From: Gemmatimonadaceae bacterium
GTDB taxonomy: Bacteria > Gemmatimonadota > Gemmatimonadetes > Gemmatimonadales > Gemmatimonadaceae
Length of the DNA: 64,000 bases
Direction of reading: 5' to 3'
NCBI GenBank assembly: GCA_016742275.1
Contig: JACVCD010000009.1
Span: forward strand, 62,001-126,000
Every line of letters begins with the position of its first letter. Position 1 is the first letter of the stretch. Under the pieces are notes generated by a model, which saw only the letters and a program-made list of their open reading frames with translations, was not told where the DNA came from and did no database searches. The translations under genes and the position numbers were made by a program. This document shows positions 62,318-64,000 of this stretch, piece by piece.

Positions 62318-62818
62318 TTAGCAAACCGGTAGATCGGCTCGCGGTTCAATGCGGCCGGGCAACTCCGGCTGGATCGCGCGCCGCCACGCATCGCGTAGCG
62401 TACGCAGACACTGCGCGGCTCCCATGAAGTCATGCTGCTCCACGGCATCTTCGCACCAGGCGTACAATGCGTCGAAACTGCGTGAAGCCGACGACTCCAG
62501 ATCCAGTGCTTCGCGCAGCAGGCCGATCGTGCGCCGTGCACCCGCGAGATCGAACGACTCGCAGGAACGGATAGCACGATCGTACGCCCGCATCAGGCGC
62601 GCGAGGGGATCGGTGGCGGCCTGGTGATCGGCGTCGATCACCGGAAATGACAAAGCAGGCGTCGGAATGGGCACGGCTCGTGGAGCTAGAGGAACAGTTC
62701 GCGCAATCGTCTGCGCTGAATTGTTGTGTCGGCTACCAGCGGCCGGGACTTGAACCCAGAATGGAAAATTGGGCAGTCGGCGTGTGATTTGACGCACTGG
62801 CTGTGACGCTGGCGTCAT
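62318..62818 (-). CDS. FliS-like helical protein
   Basis: A 166-residue protein. ATG 62818 follows GAGG at eight bases. The first ~75 residues are basic and Pro-rich; the rest is a helical bundle resembling the flagellin chaperone FliS: LMRAYDRAIRSCESFDLAGA, RRTIGLLREALDLESSASRS, FDALYAWCEDAVEQHDFMGA, LRTLRDAWRRAI. The NLDALY-like SFDALY and the closing LRDAW are FliS hallmarks. No other flagellar gene is in the window. It may be a true FliS located apart from its operon or a relative recruited elsewhere. It converges with the histidine kinase. Confidence 0.6.
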   Translation of the reverse strand: MTPASQPVRQITRRLPNFPFWVQVPAAGSRHNNSAQTIARTVPLAPRAVPIPTPALSFPVIDADHQAATDPLARLMRAYDRAIRSCESFDLAGARRTIGLLREALDLESSASRSFDALYAWCEDAVEQHDFMGAAQCLRTLRDAWRRAIQPELPGRIEPRADLPVC

Positions 62819-62869
62819 GTCCGGCCTCATCGACGGGTTCGAAAACGGCGGTCGTTCGGGTCGCCCCAC

Positions 62870-62891
62870 CTTTCATGTCCCTTTCATGGCG
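62870..62891. promoter_or_regulatory. 11-bp tandem repeat, candidate response-regulator box
   Basis: CTTTCATGTCC (62870-62880) is followed at once by CTTTCATGGCG (62881-62891). The 11-bp period is the spacing of tandem half-sites bound by OmpR/PhoB dimers, and it lies 18-39 bp before the efflux gene start. Confidence 0.55.
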
Positions 62892-62908
62892 GGGTGGTAG
62901 GGTGCGCC

Positions 62909-64000
62909 ATGCGAGCCCCTTTCCCGAAACAAAAACGGTCAGATCGACCTACTCAGTCCCCTCTATTGGCCGCTCTCAGGGCTGTTGCCCTGGCTGGCCT
63001 GACGGTCGGCGGAAGCCTCGAAGCCCAAAGCACACCCGCTGCCGATTCCCTGGATTTGCACCGTGCCCTCGCAATGGCTCGGCGGGACGGCCTGCAGCGC
63101 CAACTAGTAGATGCGCGCGCCACCATGGCCAGCGGGCAGGTGCGTGAATCCACGCAGTGGCTCAACCCCACCATCGAGTGGCGCCGCGAAAATCTGGGGA
63201 GCCCACTGCAGCCGGACATCTTTGCCACGGCCTATGTGCCGTTTGACCTGTCGGGTCGGCGATTGGCATTACGTGGGGCGGGGCAGGCCGGCCAGCAGCG
63301 AGTCGAATCAGATGCCATGGCAGAACGACGGGCGGCGGATTTGCACGTCGCCCAATCCTGGCTCGACGCCGCAGCCAACACCGAGTTGGCGGCCGTGATG
63401 CGTGGACAGGCATCGGCTCTGGCCGAACTCGCGCGGATTGACTCGGTACGGGTGCGTGAAGGACTGGTGGCCGAGGCTGTGGGGCTCCGCACATCAATAG
63501 AAGCGGATCGTGCACAACTGGCCGCCGTGCGTGCGGATCGCGACGCTGCGCAAAGTCTCGTGAGTTTGTCACGACAATTGGGCACATCGATTGTGGGTGC
63601 GATGTTGGCAGCGCTCACTACTCCTGTATTGCCAGCGGCACCCGATTCTGTATTTGCTGTGGACCATGCGCGGCGGTCGCGTCCCGAACTTCGGGCGCGA
63701 GAGGCCGCTGTGCTCGAAGCCAGACGACGTCTCGCAGCCGAGCAGCGTGGTGTGTTGGGCGAGGTGCAATTGCAGGGTGGTACCAAGGAGACGAGCGGAT
63801 TCATGACCGGCCAGCTTGGTGTGGCCATGCCGCTTCCGTTGTTCAATCGGAATGACGGTGCTCGTGCCCGCGCGACGGGTGGTTTGCGCGAAGCCACTGT
63901 GCTGCAGCGCGATGCGCTATTGGCACTGCGCGGTGAGGTGGAGCGCACCAGACAGCACTACATGAAGGTGCAATCCACCATGACGGCTGCGGTCACCTTC
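62909..64000 (+). CDS. TolC/CzcC-type outer-membrane efflux protein, 5' part (runs off window)
   Basis: An open frame from ATG 62909 to the last base gives 364 residues with no stop. A signal peptide with a long basic n-region ends near GGSLEAQ. The OEP helices follow: DSLDLHRALAMARRDGLQRQ, then NPTIEWRRENLG, LFDLSGRR-like PFDLSGRRLALRGAGQAG, and the second repeat with GQLGVAMPLPLFNRNDGARA. The PLPLFNRN turn is characteristic of CzcC-like proteins of heavy-metal RND systems, which suggests that adaptor and CzcA-type pump genes follow outside the window. Probably regulated by the two-component system upstream. Confidence 0.88.
   Translation, partial: MRAPFPKQKRSDRPTQSPLLAALRAVALAGLTVGGSLEAQSTPAADSLDLHRALAMARRDGLQRQLVDARATMASGQVRESTQWLNPTIEWRRENLGSPLQPDIFATAYVPFDLSGRRLALRGAGQAGQQRVESDAMAERRAADLHVAQSWLDAAANTELAAVMRGQASALAELARIDSVRVREGLVAEAVGLRTSIEADRAQLAAVRADRDAAQSLVSLSRQLGTSIVGAMLAALTTPVLPAAPDSVFAVDHARRSRPELRAREAAVLEARRRLAAEQRGVLGEVQLQGGTKETSGFMTGQLGVAMPLPLFNRNDGARARATGGLREATVLQRDALLALRGEVERTRQHYMKVQSTMTAAVTF

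Overview
The window is about 64 kb of high-GC, gene-dense bacterial chromosome with no rRNA, tRNA, CRISPR array, prophage or insertion sequence that I could recognise. The gene content is typical of a Gram-negative member of Gemmatimonadota (Gemmatimonas-like): TonB-dependent receptor, many exported S9-family peptidases with TolB-type propellers, a propeller-amidohydrolase fusion, a sortilin/VPS10-type repeat protein, an exported M14 carboxypeptidase, DUF1028, zinc-ribbon Ser/Thr kinase and TolC/RND efflux. This taxonomic assignment is inference from gene families; no marker gene is present.

Layout. 1-5.4 kb: 3' end of a TonB receptor, a TetR regulator with its own operator, a voltage-gated-type ion channel with a C-terminal zinc ribbon, a double-cupredoxin exported protein, a TauE/SafE permease and a DUF423 protein. 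5.5-14 kb: a 1185-residue propeller-amidohydrolase, a translationally coupled pair of exported proteins of an unrecognised family, and a DPP-IV-like peptidase. 14.3-21.2 kb: OsmC, an ArsR regulator, and a minus-strand efflux operon (TolC, adaptor, RND pump, DUF2892). 21.4-31.4 kb: exported S9 hydrolase, TolB-like lipoprotein, VPS10-type repeat protein, DUF1028 and M14 peptidase. 31.5-38.6 kb: Ser/Thr kinase, MetX-like hydrolase with DUF983, a coiled-coil lipoprotein, another S9 peptidase and an NlpC/P60 hydrolase. 38.8-43.7 kb: queC-queE (queuosine precursor), TerC, and an outer-membrane protein coupled to a second copy of the unrecognised exported family. 43.8-47.2 kb: a four-gene operon of an ECF sigma factor, a membrane-anchored glycogen-binding-type (CBM48/AMPK-beta) protein, a helical exported protein and a large exported protein that again ends in a CBM48-like domain. 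47.3-50 kb: aguB-aguA-DUF2628 (agmatine to putrescine). 50-56 kb: TetR, glycerate 2-kinase, exported peroxiredoxin, small lipoproteins and a diacylglycerol-kinase-type lipid kinase. 56-64 kb: aconitase, a patatin-ferredoxin fusion, an OmpR/HisKA two-component system, a FliS-like protein and the 5' part of a CzcC/TolC-type outer-membrane efflux protein that runs off the end.

How the parts fit. Several exported peptidases/hydrolases and the TonB receptor suggest a peptide-scavenging lifestyle. Two efflux systems have visible regulation: the TolC-RND operon starts from a probably leaderless promoter with an ArsR-type AT-rich dyad in its spacer, and the CzcC-like gene is preceded by an 11-bp-period direct repeat suited to the OmpR-type regulator encoded 2 kb upstream.

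Most notable: (i) the ECF sigma/CBM48 operon; (ii) dispersed long intergenic inverted repeats (at least two families, five clear copies plus one relative) lying at gene 3' ends; (iii) a two-copy exported protein family with conserved Cys/Trp motifs; (iv) a patatin fused to a single-cluster ferredoxin domain.
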